Part shown: one piece after another, positions 45,867 to 55,160 of the stretch
Layout: the number at the start of each line of letters is the position of its first letter
Position numbering within the stretch: the stretch's first letter is position 1
Origin: a bacterium
Lineage (GTDB): Bacteria; SAR324; XYD2-FULL-50-16
Reading direction: 5' to 3'
Length of the DNA stretch: 64,000 nt
Assembly (NCBI GenBank): GCA_018829445.1
Contig: JAHJTV010000079.1
Location: 186,001 to 250,000 of the forward strand
Position numbers and translations under genes: made by a program
The notes under the pieces: model-generated
Told to the model about the DNA's origin: nothing
The model's database searches: none
Seen by the model: only the letters and a program-made list of their open reading frames with translations

Positions 45867-47156
45867 TTAGCTAACAAGCTTGCCAAATACCAGATCTCCC
45901 CTGACGTCCGTTATAAGCACAGACCTGATTTGGTTTTTAAGATTCACCTCACTTTTAACCGTTACTCGAATATAGTTTTCACTGTATCCCTGCCAGTTGT
46001 TTTCACCCGTAACCTTTTCAAATAACACCTTCAAGGTGTTTCCCAGGTTTTGTTTGATAAAACCCTGTCTTTTCTGGTCACTCAACTCCCTCAGCACCAA
46101 TGCTCTTCTTTGGATCTCTTTTTTATCAATTTTGGGAGTGAGTTTTTCGCTTGTAGTTCCTTTCCTTTCAGCATAGGGGAACACATGAAAATAATCGATG
46201 GGTGCTTTACTGAGGGCTGTAAACGTATCTCCAAACACGGTATCATCCTCAGCCGGAAAACCGACGATAACATCACTGCCAATGCAGATATTGGGAACTT
46301 CCTGTTTAGCCTGGTTGATAAAATCCAGGTACTCTTCAAATGTGTACCGGCGCCTCATTTTTGCAAGAATTTTATTGTTTGCCGATTGCAGGGGCAAATG
46401 AAGATAGGGCAGGATCTTGCTGTCATTTTTCATCCACTCAAATATCTCGGTTCCAACTGTTGTAGGTTCAATGGAGCTGATCCTTACTCTTTTTATCCCA
46501 TCAAATTCCTCAAAAATATCCAGTAGCTTAATAAAATCTATGGTTTCAAATTGATAGGTACCGACATTCACACCTGTCAAAATCACCTCTTTGATTCCAT
46601 CCTCCTCCAACTTTTTTAATTCCTCCCTGATGTTTTCAGGCTGTCTGGGTCGAGAGCGTCCCCTGGCCGAGGGGATAACACAGAAGGAACAGATAAAATC
46701 ACAACCATCCTGGATCTTGAGATTTGCGCGGGTGGTGTTCAGGTGTTGACCGATGGTTGCTATGGAAAACGGTTCTTTTGAAAGCTTCCCGATATGGACA
46801 ACAGGTTGATCCGACGTGCTGATTTCGGGCAGGTACTCATGAAGATTGAGTTTCTCCTGATTTCCCAGGATCAAATGCACCCCTCCGATTTCCAGAATCT
46901 GTTCACTGGCAATTTGTGAAAAACATCCCACAACTGCAATGATGGAATTCGGACTGGTTTTCTGAATGGAGCGTATTTTTTTCCTGCATTTTGAGTTGCT
47001 CTGGTTGGTGACAGTGCAGGTATTGATTATATATAAATCGGCATCATTTCCGGATTCCTCTATTATATATCCTGCGTTTTCAAGACCTTTTGCCATGATG
47101 GCTGATTCGGTCTGATTAAGTCTGCAACCTAAGGTATAAAATACGGCTTTTAACAT
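45867..47156 (-). CDS. mtaB: MtaB-type tRNA methylthiotransferase
   Basis: Radical SAM enzyme of 429 residues that adds a methylthio group to N6-threonylcarbamoyl-adenosine 37 of tRNA. N-terminal UPF0004 domain: YTLGCRLNQTESAIMAKGL and INTCTVTNQSNSKCRKKIR, whose cysteines hold the auxiliary cluster. Radical SAM motif: IQDGCDFICSFCVIPSARGRSR (CX3CX2C). LTGVNVGTYQ and VRISSIEPTTV follow, and a C-terminal TRAM-like domain. The GCRLNQxES N-terminus and GVNVGTY identify MtaB rather than MiaB or RimO. It converges with the coiled-coil gene. Confidence 0.93.
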   Translation of the reverse strand: MLKAVFYTLGCRLNQTESAIMAKGLENAGYIIEESGNDADLYIINTCTVTNQSNSKCRKKIRSIQKTSPNSIIAVVGCFSQIASEQILEIGGVHLILGNQEKLNLHEYLPEISTSDQPVVHIGKLSKEPFSIATIGQHLNTTRANLKIQDGCDFICSFCVIPSARGRSRPRQPENIREELKKLEEDGIKEVILTGVNVGTYQFETIDFIKLLDIFEEFDGIKRVRISSIEPTTVGTEIFEWMKNDSKILPYLHLPLQSANNKILAKMRRRYTFEEYLDFINQAKQEVPNICIGSDVIVGFPAEDDTVFGDTFTALSKAPIDYFHVFPYAERKGTTSEKLTPKIDKKEIQRRALVLRELSDQKRQGFIKQNLGNTLKVLFEKVTGENNWQGYSENYIRVTVKSEVNLKNQIRSVLITDVRGDLVFGKLVS

Positions 47157-47611
47157 GATTTATTGCTGTGGAACTCAGGATTTTCAAAATAGTGATAACA
47201 TAAAACTATTTTACTCAGCATTGTCCGGTTAGAAATTTGCAGCTACTCGTAGGTTGGGCTACTTGTTGCCCAACATCGCTTTCTATTGATGGGCAACGAG
47301 TAGCCCATCCTACTTTTTTCTAAAGTTAAAGTTATGGCGTCTTTGGGCATCCCATTATTTTGAAAGCCGTTTCTCGTTATTGCTGCAAAAACCTAACCGG
47401 ACAAAGCTGTATTTTACCCCTTAATGGCAGCATCGTTGAATCAACCAGGTTTTATTGGTGATGTGGATCATGAAAAGAAATGGATGCCGGATCGGAGTCC
47501 GGCATGACATGGTGCTAACTAACTCTGCTGAGGTGAGTTTTCAGTATTGTGGCACAGTCTGCAAGCCCGGCATGACAGCGGGCTATAATAGTTAACTATG
47601 ACACAATCTGT
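47157..47611. other. Repeat-bearing intergenic region between mtaB and the CHAT gene
   Basis: Region of 455 bases, all repeats. A class-3 imperfect palindrome occupies 47249-47313; class-1 half-units occur at 47481-47509 and about 47557-47578; TATGACACAATCTG at 47597 recurs beside repeats elsewhere. No gene was seen. Confidence 0.5.
47249..47313. repeat. Class-3 imperfect palindromic repeat
   Basis: GTAGGTTGGGCTACTTGTTG starting at 47249 is followed after a short loop by the approximate complement TGGGCAACGAGTAGCCCATC ending at 47309 and a final CTAC. The stem carries a few mismatches. It belongs to the repetitive extragenic palindrome type. Only one copy was noticed in this window. Confidence 0.7.
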
Positions 47612-50600
47612 TTACATATTGGCAGAAAATCTTCTTTCAACCAGAACAAAGGCTGCCCAATAATAGGGAGCACTCCACTCTGAGTTTAGAAGCTCCAATT
47701 GAGCCGCTTTTAATGCTTTTCTCGGGGGCACACCATCGAACAGGTTTTGATAAAACGCCGTCATCAAACGCCTGGTTCCCTCATCACTTACCGGCCACAG
47801 GGAGTTAACCACACTTTTAACTCCGGCTTCCTGGAATGCTCTTCTCAATCCGTAGACTCCTTCACCCGCATAGATTTCACCAACCCCGGTTTCACAAGCT
47901 GAAAGAACAACCAGCCTTGTTCCGGACAGATTAAGACTCAATACTTCCAGGGCGGTCAGAACGCCGTCATTATCAGTATCAATCTCACCCAGAAAGGGAG
48001 CATTGGAATTGATCCCGGCAAATGCCAGCCCTGCCCTTAGCAACGGGTTGTCACCCGGAGGAGGAGCTGTTTGTACCCCACCGCGTTGAAGGGAAAGCAG
48101 TCGTTTTTTTAATCGTTCTTCGGCTTGCAGGAAAAAACCGTGGGTTGCAATATGGATCATTTTCGGTGATTTGCCAATACTCCGAAGTTGATTTTCCTCT
48201 GCATCCTGGTTTAGGTAAATGATTGATGTTCCGGCCTGTTTTCGTGCAACTTCATCAATCGCCTTACCTTCGTCTTCAGCTCCGGGAAGTGCTTCGAAAG
48301 AGTCGGAGACTTGCTTGATGGTTTTCCCTTCAATCTCGGCTCCAAGCAACGGTTCAAATGAGAGTGATCTCAGACCATGGGAAATACGAAGTCCCCTGTC
48401 CACACCGCTTCGTTTGCTGGCAATTGCTTTCTTGGTTTCCAAAACGCTGGCTTTCTCCAGGTCGTAGTCAGGTCCGGCCAAAATGATAAACTCTCCTTCG
48501 GCATCAGGCAGGGTTGAAACAACCAGATCCCTGCTGGATGACAGTACTTTCAAATCAGTTGATTCAATGAGAAAATTATCGTTTTCATTTACAATTGCAT
48601 CGAAAGGTAGCAGATGAAGAACACTGTCCGGAACGATATAGATCGATTTTTTGCTTTTCAGGTACGGTAACAAGGGTTTCCAGACCTTGTTGAATACGTC
48701 GTATCCTGTTTCCAGCAGGTCTTCCTCTTCTGAATCTTCATCTTGAATAACCTCTCGGAAAATATCGACAACTTTTTTTATACTGGCCAGATTACCCAGA
48801 GGGACTATGTTGATCTTATTTCCGATACAATTCCACCACACAAAACATTTTTGTGGATCTGTCTGGGCAACCACGGCGAACATCTTATCGGTTCCTTCAT
48901 CATTATAGGCAATGTAATCAACTAAAACATCTTCGACCTCCAGATTTTTAAACACCTTTTCGACTGAGATCGGTTGGGAGGCCAGATGGTAAATCATACT
49001 GATGCGACCCATTTCTGCCTGAAGTTCTTCCAGATCGTTTTCCAGTCCAACCACCGTTTTTCTGAACTCTTCGGGTGTTTCCGTTGTGGGCCCGGAAAGT
49101 GTCAGGGATGCCAGTTGTTTCCTTTTCTCATGCAGTTCCTCTGCCTTATTTTTTAATTCCGGAGTATTCATCATCTCAACAATCTTATGGATCTCCGATG
49201 TTATTTTCAGCAGAAGTCCTTTCCGCTGCAGGCTCGAATGCAACGCCAATCTTGCCGAAGCAATATCATTTTTGCTGACCAGTAGTTTTAAAAACCGATC
49301 CTGTTCAGGTTTATGGAGTTCAATATAACTTTGGCGAGTATTTTCTCCGGCTGCCCAGAGAACCCTGTCAAAGAACTCAGATCTTCTGTCAAATCCAATC
49401 TGCATGGTTTTTAGAGCCTTATCGGTCTCTCCCATGATTTCATAGAGTTTTGCCAGGTTATTGATTGCTTCAAAGGTGTATTGATGTTTATCCCCCAGGA
49501 TCTCTTCAGCCAGGGTAATCGTTTCCAGTAAAAGATCTTCGGCGGCGCGGTATTTTTTTTGCGTAATCATCAAAGCTGAAAAATCGATCATGCTTCTCAC
49601 CACATCCGGATGTTTTGCGCCCAAGACCTCTTTTCTCAAATTAAGCGCCGTAATAAACATAGCTTCAGCTTTGTCGGTTTCTCCTTGCCAATGGTAGACT
49701 CTGGCAAGATTGTTCAGGGCTTTCAGCGTTTTCTGATGACGTTCTCCCAATTGTGCTCGCCAGATTTCATAAACCTTTGTAAAAAGGGGCTCTGCTTTGT
49801 CATACTCATTCTGCATCAAATACAGGTATCCAAGATTGTTAATACCGGCGATCGTATTAGGATGTTCGGGGCCATACACCTGGGTATTTAGCTGGATGGT
49901 TTTGTTATAAAGCGGTTCCGATCGTTCGAAAACTCCCTGGCTTTCATAAAGAGACGCCAGGTTGTTCATCAAGGCCAAAGTGGTGGGATGCGTTGTTCCC
50001 AGTACCTCTTCTGAATACTTCATGGCCGTTTTATACAAGGGTTCGGCTTGATCATATAATCCAAGGTTTTCGAACAATAGCGCGAGATTATTCATGATCG
50101 AGATGGTCTCGGGATGAGTTTCTCCCAAAACATCTTTTATAAGGTTTAAAGCTTCAATATAGGCAGTTTCCGATTGGCCATATTTACCCTGGAGTCGATA
50201 AATTCCGGCCAGATTGTTCAGGTCAATTATCGTATTGGGATGGTCTTCACCCAGGGCGCTTTTCTCAAAATCATAAACTTTTAGGAACAAGGCTTCCGCC
50301 TCACCATAACGTCCCTGATCTTGGTGAAGCTGGGCCATGTTTGCTATGATCGTGTATAATTCCGGATCCTCTTCGCCAATCTCCTCTTTAAACAATAGGA
50401 TTGCATTCTGATATAGTGGTTCCGCCTCGTCATATTCACCCATTTTATGGATGACTTCGGCCAGACCTCCCATAGTGATGATGGTTTCCGGATGTTTGTC
50501 TCCCAGGGTACTACTCTTTATTTGATAGACCTGATTCAAAATTTCCCGGGCTTGCTGAAATTGCCCTTGAGTCTTGTAGACTGATGCCAGACTCTCCTTC

Positions 50601-51223
50601 GCAAACAGGGCATCCGGGTCGTCCGCACCAGCAGATTGTTCATACAGGATAATGGCTGACTTCAGCAACTCCTCGGCTTTTTTATATTGCCCCAAGGCTT
50701 CATTTACCTGGGCAAGTGTGATCAACGTTGACAGTGTTTCCGGATCAGTCTCTCCCGAATTGGTTTGTCTAAATGCCAGAACACTTTCCAGCAAAGGGAG
50801 CGCCTCATCAAATCGTCCCTGCTCTGCGAGCAATTGGGCTAAACTGCTTTTGATCTCCATGGTATCAGGTTGATCCTCTCCGAATAAGGCTTTGGAGAGT
50901 TCAAGGGCCTGCATTTGCAGGTTGATTGCTTCATCCGGGTACCCCAGACTGCCGTAGAAGTATCCGAGAGTATAATAGCTGGTAATGGTGGCAGGATGAT
51001 CAGTGCCGAATCTGTTCTCTGCAAATTCCATGGCTTCGGATGCAGTTGCAACTGCTTGCTCGTAATTCTCCTGTTCAAAATAGGAGTTGGCCTGGTTGAT
51101 CAATTGCTCCCATTCTGCCTCATCATCTGCTAACAGCGCACCAGGGTTCAAGAGAATACTGATTCCCAAAACAAAAATGGTGATTAATCGGGCTAATGTT
51201 ACCTGGCTTACTTTTTTTTCCAT
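47612..51223 (-). CDS. Secreted TPR-CHAT domain protein with EF-hand loop
   Basis: Protein of 1203 residues. A signal peptide (VTLARLITIFVLGISILLNPGALLADDEA) is followed by about 13 or 14 exact 42-residue TPR units of kinesin-light-chain type (pattern HPxTxxxxNNLAxLYxxQGxYxxAEPLY), then a coiled-coil stretch and a C-terminal CHAT protease domain. Catalytic His is in IHIATHGFF (codon 48140-48142) and catalytic Cys in VVLSACETGVGEIY (codon 47894-47896). Just before the cysteine, DTDNDGVLTALE (47945-47980) is a perfect 12-position EF-hand loop. Strong AGGAG precedes the ATG. CHAT proteins are caspase-like proteases; a periplasmic or surface role with protein-binding TPRs is inferred. Confidence 0.9.
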   Translation of the reverse strand: MEKKVSQVTLARLITIFVLGISILLNPGALLADDEAEWEQLINQANSYFEQENYEQAVATASEAMEFAENRFGTDHPATITSYYTLGYFYGSLGYPDEAINLQMQALELSKALFGEDQPDTMEIKSSLAQLLAEQGRFDEALPLLESVLAFRQTNSGETDPETLSTLITLAQVNEALGQYKKAEELLKSAIILYEQSAGADDPDALFAKESLASVYKTQGQFQQAREILNQVYQIKSSTLGDKHPETIITMGGLAEVIHKMGEYDEAEPLYQNAILLFKEEIGEEDPELYTIIANMAQLHQDQGRYGEAEALFLKVYDFEKSALGEDHPNTIIDLNNLAGIYRLQGKYGQSETAYIEALNLIKDVLGETHPETISIMNNLALLFENLGLYDQAEPLYKTAMKYSEEVLGTTHPTTLALMNNLASLYESQGVFERSEPLYNKTIQLNTQVYGPEHPNTIAGINNLGYLYLMQNEYDKAEPLFTKVYEIWRAQLGERHQKTLKALNNLARVYHWQGETDKAEAMFITALNLRKEVLGAKHPDVVRSMIDFSALMITQKKYRAAEDLLLETITLAEEILGDKHQYTFEAINNLAKLYEIMGETDKALKTMQIGFDRRSEFFDRVLWAAGENTRQSYIELHKPEQDRFLKLLVSKNDIASARLALHSSLQRKGLLLKITSEIHKIVEMMNTPELKNKAEELHEKRKQLASLTLSGPTTETPEEFRKTVVGLENDLEELQAEMGRISMIYHLASQPISVEKVFKNLEVEDVLVDYIAYNDEGTDKMFAVVAQTDPQKCFVWWNCIGNKINIVPLGNLASIKKVVDIFREVIQDEDSEEEDLLETGYDVFNKVWKPLLPYLKSKKSIYIVPDSVLHLLPFDAIVNENDNFLIESTDLKVLSSSRDLVVSTLPDAEGEFIILAGPDYDLEKASVLETKKAIASKRSGVDRGLRISHGLRSLSFEPLLGAEIEGKTIKQVSDSFEALPGAEDEGKAIDEVARKQAGTSIIYLNQDAEENQLRSIGKSPKMIHIATHGFFLQAEERLKKRLLSLQRGGVQTAPPPGDNPLLRAGLAFAGINSNAPFLGEIDTDNDGVLTALEVLSLNLSGTRLVVLSACETGVGEIYAGEGVYGLRRAFQEAGVKSVVNSLWPVSDEGTRRLMTAFYQNLFDGVPPRKALKAAQLELLNSEWSAPYYWAAFVLVERRFSANM

Positions 51224-51609
51224 TTTTCACTCCTGATCAAATTGAGTGGAACCGACTTTTTCAGTGTTGTTTTTCTTGTGTGGCATCAATGTGTCTTATG
51301 AAAATGTTAATGCAATTGTAGAAAATATTATACTGGTATGTATAGTGTTTTATAAAACAGCATGAATTGGACTTTTGGATTGATTTACACTAAATCCAAC
51401 GACAGTTTCAATCCCAAAGGATCGACTATTTAATGATAATTTTATTCTGTTCTCGGTGTCACAAAAACCATTTGCTGTGTTATAACTGATCCGACAACAA
51501 GCTTAAGCGATTTGATTCTTAATAACAAATTTTGAGTTCACCAGACCCAAAATTATCAGACTTCCCATAAGCGATTACTTAAGCAAATATTACCAAGAGC
51601 AAGGATTAT

Positions 51610-51673
51610 GGTAGGGCGGGGTTACATCCCCGCCAGAACCAACTCAAAGGCGGCCATGTAGGGTCGCCCTACC
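51610..51673. repeat. Class-2 palindromic repeat, inverted pair
   Basis: A unit reading GGTAGGGCGGGGTTACATCC and on to CGCC (51610-51634) is followed, after a 14-base gap, by a near-inverted unit GGCGGCCATGTAGGGTCGCC and on to CTACC (51649-51673). The same unit type appears three times near 58149-58323 and as a fragment at 61439. Confidence 0.75.
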
Positions 51674-51724
51674 GTTCAGGAAACTTGTATTTTGTATCAG
51701 AAAAGTGCTTAAGTAAGCGCGTGT

Positions 51725-51799
51725 GGGGCTTGATCCGGCATTCAGGGTAAAAAGAAATATATTTTAACTAGAACCCGGATCAAGTCCGGGATGACAAAG
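51725..51799. repeat. Degenerate class-1 palindromic repeat
   Basis: GGGGCTTGATCCGGCATTCA (51725-51744) and GGATCAAGTCCGGGATGAC (51777-51795) are inverted halves of the class-1 family, with some divergence on the left. A further fragment, GACCCGGAATGAC, follows at 51838-51850. Confidence 0.6.
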
Positions 51800-51977
51800 C
51801 GAAGGATTTTTATTGTGCTATTGTGACACAGTCTGTTGACCCGGAATGACAAAAAAAATCGACTTTTCGGAGTGGACTCAATACTTAGACAAAATTATTT
51901 CAATAAATTAGTAACTGAACAGTTTTGAGTTATTGCCAAAATTATTGAAATTATAGGCCATAGAAAGCTGACATGTT

Positions 51978-52049
51978 GTCATTCCGTGCTTGACACGGAA
52001 TCCATAATTATTTCAAAAATCTGGATGCCGGATCAAGTCCGGCATGACA
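51978..52049. repeat. Class-1 palindromic intergenic repeat upstream of polA
   Basis: Left arm GTCATTCCGTGCTTGACACG at 51978 onward and right arm GGATCAAGTCCGGCATGACA ending at 52049 are inverted relatives of the class-1 family. A second class-1 copy lies just after polA (54954-55032), so polA is flanked on both sides. Confidence 0.8.
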
Positions 52050-52150
52050 GAGAACCCTATACTCTCAAGTTAGTAACATAAAGAAAATAATTCCCACACG
52101 CATGAGGAAATTGCAGTTTATAACCCCATTTTCAATTGATTAATCCCAAA

Positions 52151-54835
52151 ATGAAAAAACAAATACTACTGATTGATGGCAGTTCCTATATCTTTAGAGC
52201 TTTCTACGGCGTAAGTTCCGGTTTGAAGAATAAAAACGGATTCCCAACCAATGCGATTTTCGGTTTTAAAAATATGCTGATGCAACTTCTTAAAAATGAG
52301 GAACCATCGCATTGTGTTATGATTTTCGACAAGGCGGGACCAACGTTCCGAAATGAAATCTATTCGGGATATAAGGCAAACCGCGATACAGCACCGGATG
52401 ACCTTAAATTACAGTTCGATCCCATTTACCGGTTTACCGGTCTTTTGAACCTACCCATTATACAAATGGAGGGATATGAGGCTGACGATGTGATTGGGAC
52501 TCTTGCTAAACAGCTATCCGGAGAAATAAAAGTAACCATTATTTCCGGGGATAAAGACCTAACTCAGTTGGTCACAGATCAGGTTCACATGCTGGATACC
52601 ATGAAAAACAAGATTTATACCCCGGACGAGGTAAAAACAAGGTTTGGTGTTCCTCCGGAAAAAATCCCTGAATATCTGGCTCTGGTCGGTGATTCGTCTG
52701 ATAATATTCCCGGCGCATCCGGGATCGGACCGAAATCGGCGGTTAAACTCTTTGAGAAGTTTGGTTCCATCGAAGGGATTTATGAAAACATCGAACAATT
52801 AAAAGGGAAACAGAAGGAGAACCTGGTTAACTCGAAAAGTAATGTTGAATTGAGTTTAAAACTCACCCATATCAACTGCGATCTTACCATCAACCCCTTA
52901 TTGGATCAATACGAGCGGAAAGAGCCTGATCTGGAGGGTTTAAAAGCCTTTTATGAGGAGATGGATTTTAGACAGGACGATTTTTTCAAAGGCTTCAGTA
53001 GCCAGATTGTGCAGGAAGAAAGCTCGGTATTGGATTATAACTCATATGAACTGGTGACCTCAAATGATCGATTAAAAGAGATTTGCGGGAAAATTCTGGA
53101 ACTTGGAGAGGTAACCATCGATTTGGAAACGACTTCGCTTCACCCCATTGAAGCCAGAATAGTTGGAATTGCGCTGGCCTGGAAGGGAGGTAATCCGGTC
53201 TATGTCCCGGTCGGGCACAATGATGCTGTTTCCCAGTTGCCAATTGATAAGGTATTGAGAGAGTTATCCCCTGTTTTTGAAAAAAAGGAGATGACCATTA
53301 TCGGACAGAATATAAAATATGAGATAATGGTGCTGGCAAATTACGATGTGGAAATCAAAGGAAAAATCAATGACACCATGCTGGAGTCCTATCTGCTGGA
53401 CGCCAATCTGCATCGCCATAATCTTAATGATCTTGCGGATCGTTATCTGCAGCATAAGATGATTAAATTTGAGGACGTAACAGGAAAAGGTAAAAAACAG
53501 ATTCTGTTTAGTGAGGTGCCTGTACAAACCGCCTTGCGCTATGCAGCAGAAGACGCCGATGCTACTTTACGTGTACATGAGAAAATGTTTCCCAAACTGA
53601 AAACCAGAAATCTGCAGGATCTTTATGAAAACATAGAGTTGCCATTGTGTCGGATTCTGGGAAAAATGGAGCGGCACGGCGTAAAAATCAACACCCGTTA
53701 CCTGGAAGAGCTGAGAGATAGATTGTCAAATGAACAGGAGGTGTTACGTCAGAGTATTTATCAGCAGGCAGGTCAGGAGTTTAATCTCAATTCCCCTCAA
53801 CAGCTGAGCAAAGTGTTGTTTGAAGATCTTGGGATAACGGTCGGTATGAAAAAAACCAAAACGGGTTTTTCCACTGATGCTTCGGTTCTTGAAAGGATCG
53901 CAAAATATGAGCCCATCGGCAAAGATCTGCTGGACTATCGAACAAAAACAAAACTGATCAATACCTATCTTGATGTTCTGCCGTTATTGATAAATGCCAA
54001 AACCGGAAGAATCCATACGTCCTATAACCAAGCAGTGGCGGCAACCGGTCGGTTGGCTTCCAATAATCCCAATCTGCAGAATATCCCTATCAAAGATGAA
54101 GACGGCCGTAAAATCCGAAAAGCATTTATTCCGGAGGAGGGGTGTTTGCTGGCTTCAGCCGATTATTCCCAGGTAGAACTGCGATTCCTGGCCCATCTGT
54201 CTGAAGATGAACGTTTGATCAATGTCTTTCAAAAAGGAGGGGACATTCACACCGAAACGGCTGCTGCCATTTATGATATTTCGGCCGAAGAGGTGTCTCC
54301 TGATCATCGTCGGGCAGCCAAAGCGATCAATTTTGGAATTATATACGGGATGGGCGCGTATCGATTATCCCAGGAGATCGGTGTATCACAAAAACAGGCT
54401 GCGGCTTTTATCGATTCCTATTTCTCCAAGTACCCGGGAATAAAACGCTATATGGAGGAGACCGTATCCTTTTGCAGGGAAAATCTCTTTGTTGAAACCA
54501 TGTTTCAGCGCCGGAGATTGATTCCGGATATCAATTCCAAAAATCGTCTGGCCCAGTCAGGAGCCGAAAGAGTGGCGATCAACAGCAGAATCCAGGGATC
54601 GGCAGCGGACCTTATAAAAATTGCCATGGTTAATATCCAATCCAAACTTGAGGCGAGATACCCAAAGGCAAAAATGATCATGCAGGTTCATGACGAACTG
54701 GTTTTTGAAGTTCCCGAGGAGGATCAATCCGGGTTCGTGGAGTTTATTAAGGAGATCATGGAAAATTCAATCAACCTGAAAGTTCCCCTGCTTGTGGATG
54801 CGGGAATAGGAAAAAACTGGCAGGAAGCTCATTAA
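52151..54835 (+). CDS. polA: DNA polymerase I
   Basis: Repair and Okazaki-fragment polymerase, 894 residues from the ATG at 52151; a TTG at 52136 adds five residues, but the polA family starts at MKKQILLIDGSSYIFRAF. 5'-3' exonuclease: GSSYIFRAF and GYEADDVIGTLA. 3'-5' exonuclease: TIDLETTSLHP (DxE), NIKYEIMVLA and YAAEDADAT. Polymerase: motif A DYSQVELRFLAHLS, motif B RRAAKAINFGIIYGMG, motif C VHDELVFEV. At the conserved NxKYD aspartate of the proofreading site this protein has Glu (residue 391), a conservative change. Flanked by class-1 repeats. Confidence 0.96.
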   Translation: MKKQILLIDGSSYIFRAFYGVSSGLKNKNGFPTNAIFGFKNMLMQLLKNEEPSHCVMIFDKAGPTFRNEIYSGYKANRDTAPDDLKLQFDPIYRFTGLLNLPIIQMEGYEADDVIGTLAKQLSGEIKVTIISGDKDLTQLVTDQVHMLDTMKNKIYTPDEVKTRFGVPPEKIPEYLALVGDSSDNIPGASGIGPKSAVKLFEKFGSIEGIYENIEQLKGKQKENLVNSKSNVELSLKLTHINCDLTINPLLDQYERKEPDLEGLKAFYEEMDFRQDDFFKGFSSQIVQEESSVLDYNSYELVTSNDRLKEICGKILELGEVTIDLETTSLHPIEARIVGIALAWKGGNPVYVPVGHNDAVSQLPIDKVLRELSPVFEKKEMTIIGQNIKYEIMVLANYDVEIKGKINDTMLESYLLDANLHRHNLNDLADRYLQHKMIKFEDVTGKGKKQILFSEVPVQTALRYAAEDADATLRVHEKMFPKLKTRNLQDLYENIELPLCRILGKMERHGVKINTRYLEELRDRLSNEQEVLRQSIYQQAGQEFNLNSPQQLSKVLFEDLGITVGMKKTKTGFSTDASVLERIAKYEPIGKDLLDYRTKTKLINTYLDVLPLLINAKTGRIHTSYNQAVAATGRLASNNPNLQNIPIKDEDGRKIRKAFIPEEGCLLASADYSQVELRFLAHLSEDERLINVFQKGGDIHTETAAAIYDISAEEVSPDHRRAAKAINFGIIYGMGAYRLSQEIGVSQKQAAAFIDSYFSKYPGIKRYMEETVSFCRENLFVETMFQRRRLIPDINSKNRLAQSGAERVAINSRIQGSAADLIKIAMVNIQSKLEARYPKAKMIMQVHDELVFEVPEEDQSGFVEFIKEIMENSINLKVPLLVDAGIGKNWQEAH

Positions 54836-55160
54836 ATTAAAAAACATTATAGCTTTTCAGCTGAGTTTTATACTGCAATCATTGTGGATTCAGGCTTAAC
54901 AGGCTGTATAATAAATCAGAAATGCTTGGGTTATCTCAAAAATTCAGTAAGGTGTCATTCCGGGCTTGACCCGGAATCTATTGTTTTGACAGAGAATTAT
55001 CAACCTGGATCCCGGATCAAGTCCGGGATGACAAAGCGTAAATATTGCGATTTGTCAGTTTTTACTTGTCCTGCAAGTCCGGCATGATAAACGGGGATTT
55101 TGTTTCTTTCTATGTTTTTTCAACAAGTTGCTTAAAAGCTATTTTAATTATTTTTTCATA
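54836..55160. other. Intergenic region between polA and mpl
   Basis: Region of 325 bases. A complete class-1 palindrome occupies 54954-55032 and a half-unit lies near 55070-55088. The rest is AT-rich. No gene was seen; mpl has no obvious promoter or ribosome site here. Confidence 0.5.
54954..55032. repeat. Class-1 palindromic intergenic repeat downstream of polA
   Basis: GTCATTCCGGGCTTGACCCG at 54954 and GGATCAAGTCCGGGATGAC ending at 55032 form the consensus class-1 palindrome with about 25 bases of variable spacer. It is the best-preserved copy in the window and defines the consensus used for the others. Confidence 0.85.

Larger units (their letters stand above)
51224..52150. other. Long intergenic region crowded with palindromic repeats
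   Basis: Region of 927 bases, the densest repeat cluster in the window. Elements: a class-2 inverted pair at 51610-51673; class-1 pieces at 51725-51746, 51771-51799 and 51838-51850; a full class-1 palindrome at 51978-52049. TGTGACACAGTCTG (51826-51839) is a recurring flank. No gene was found; the CHAT and polA promoters are divergent, so this gap must serve both. Confidence 0.6.
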
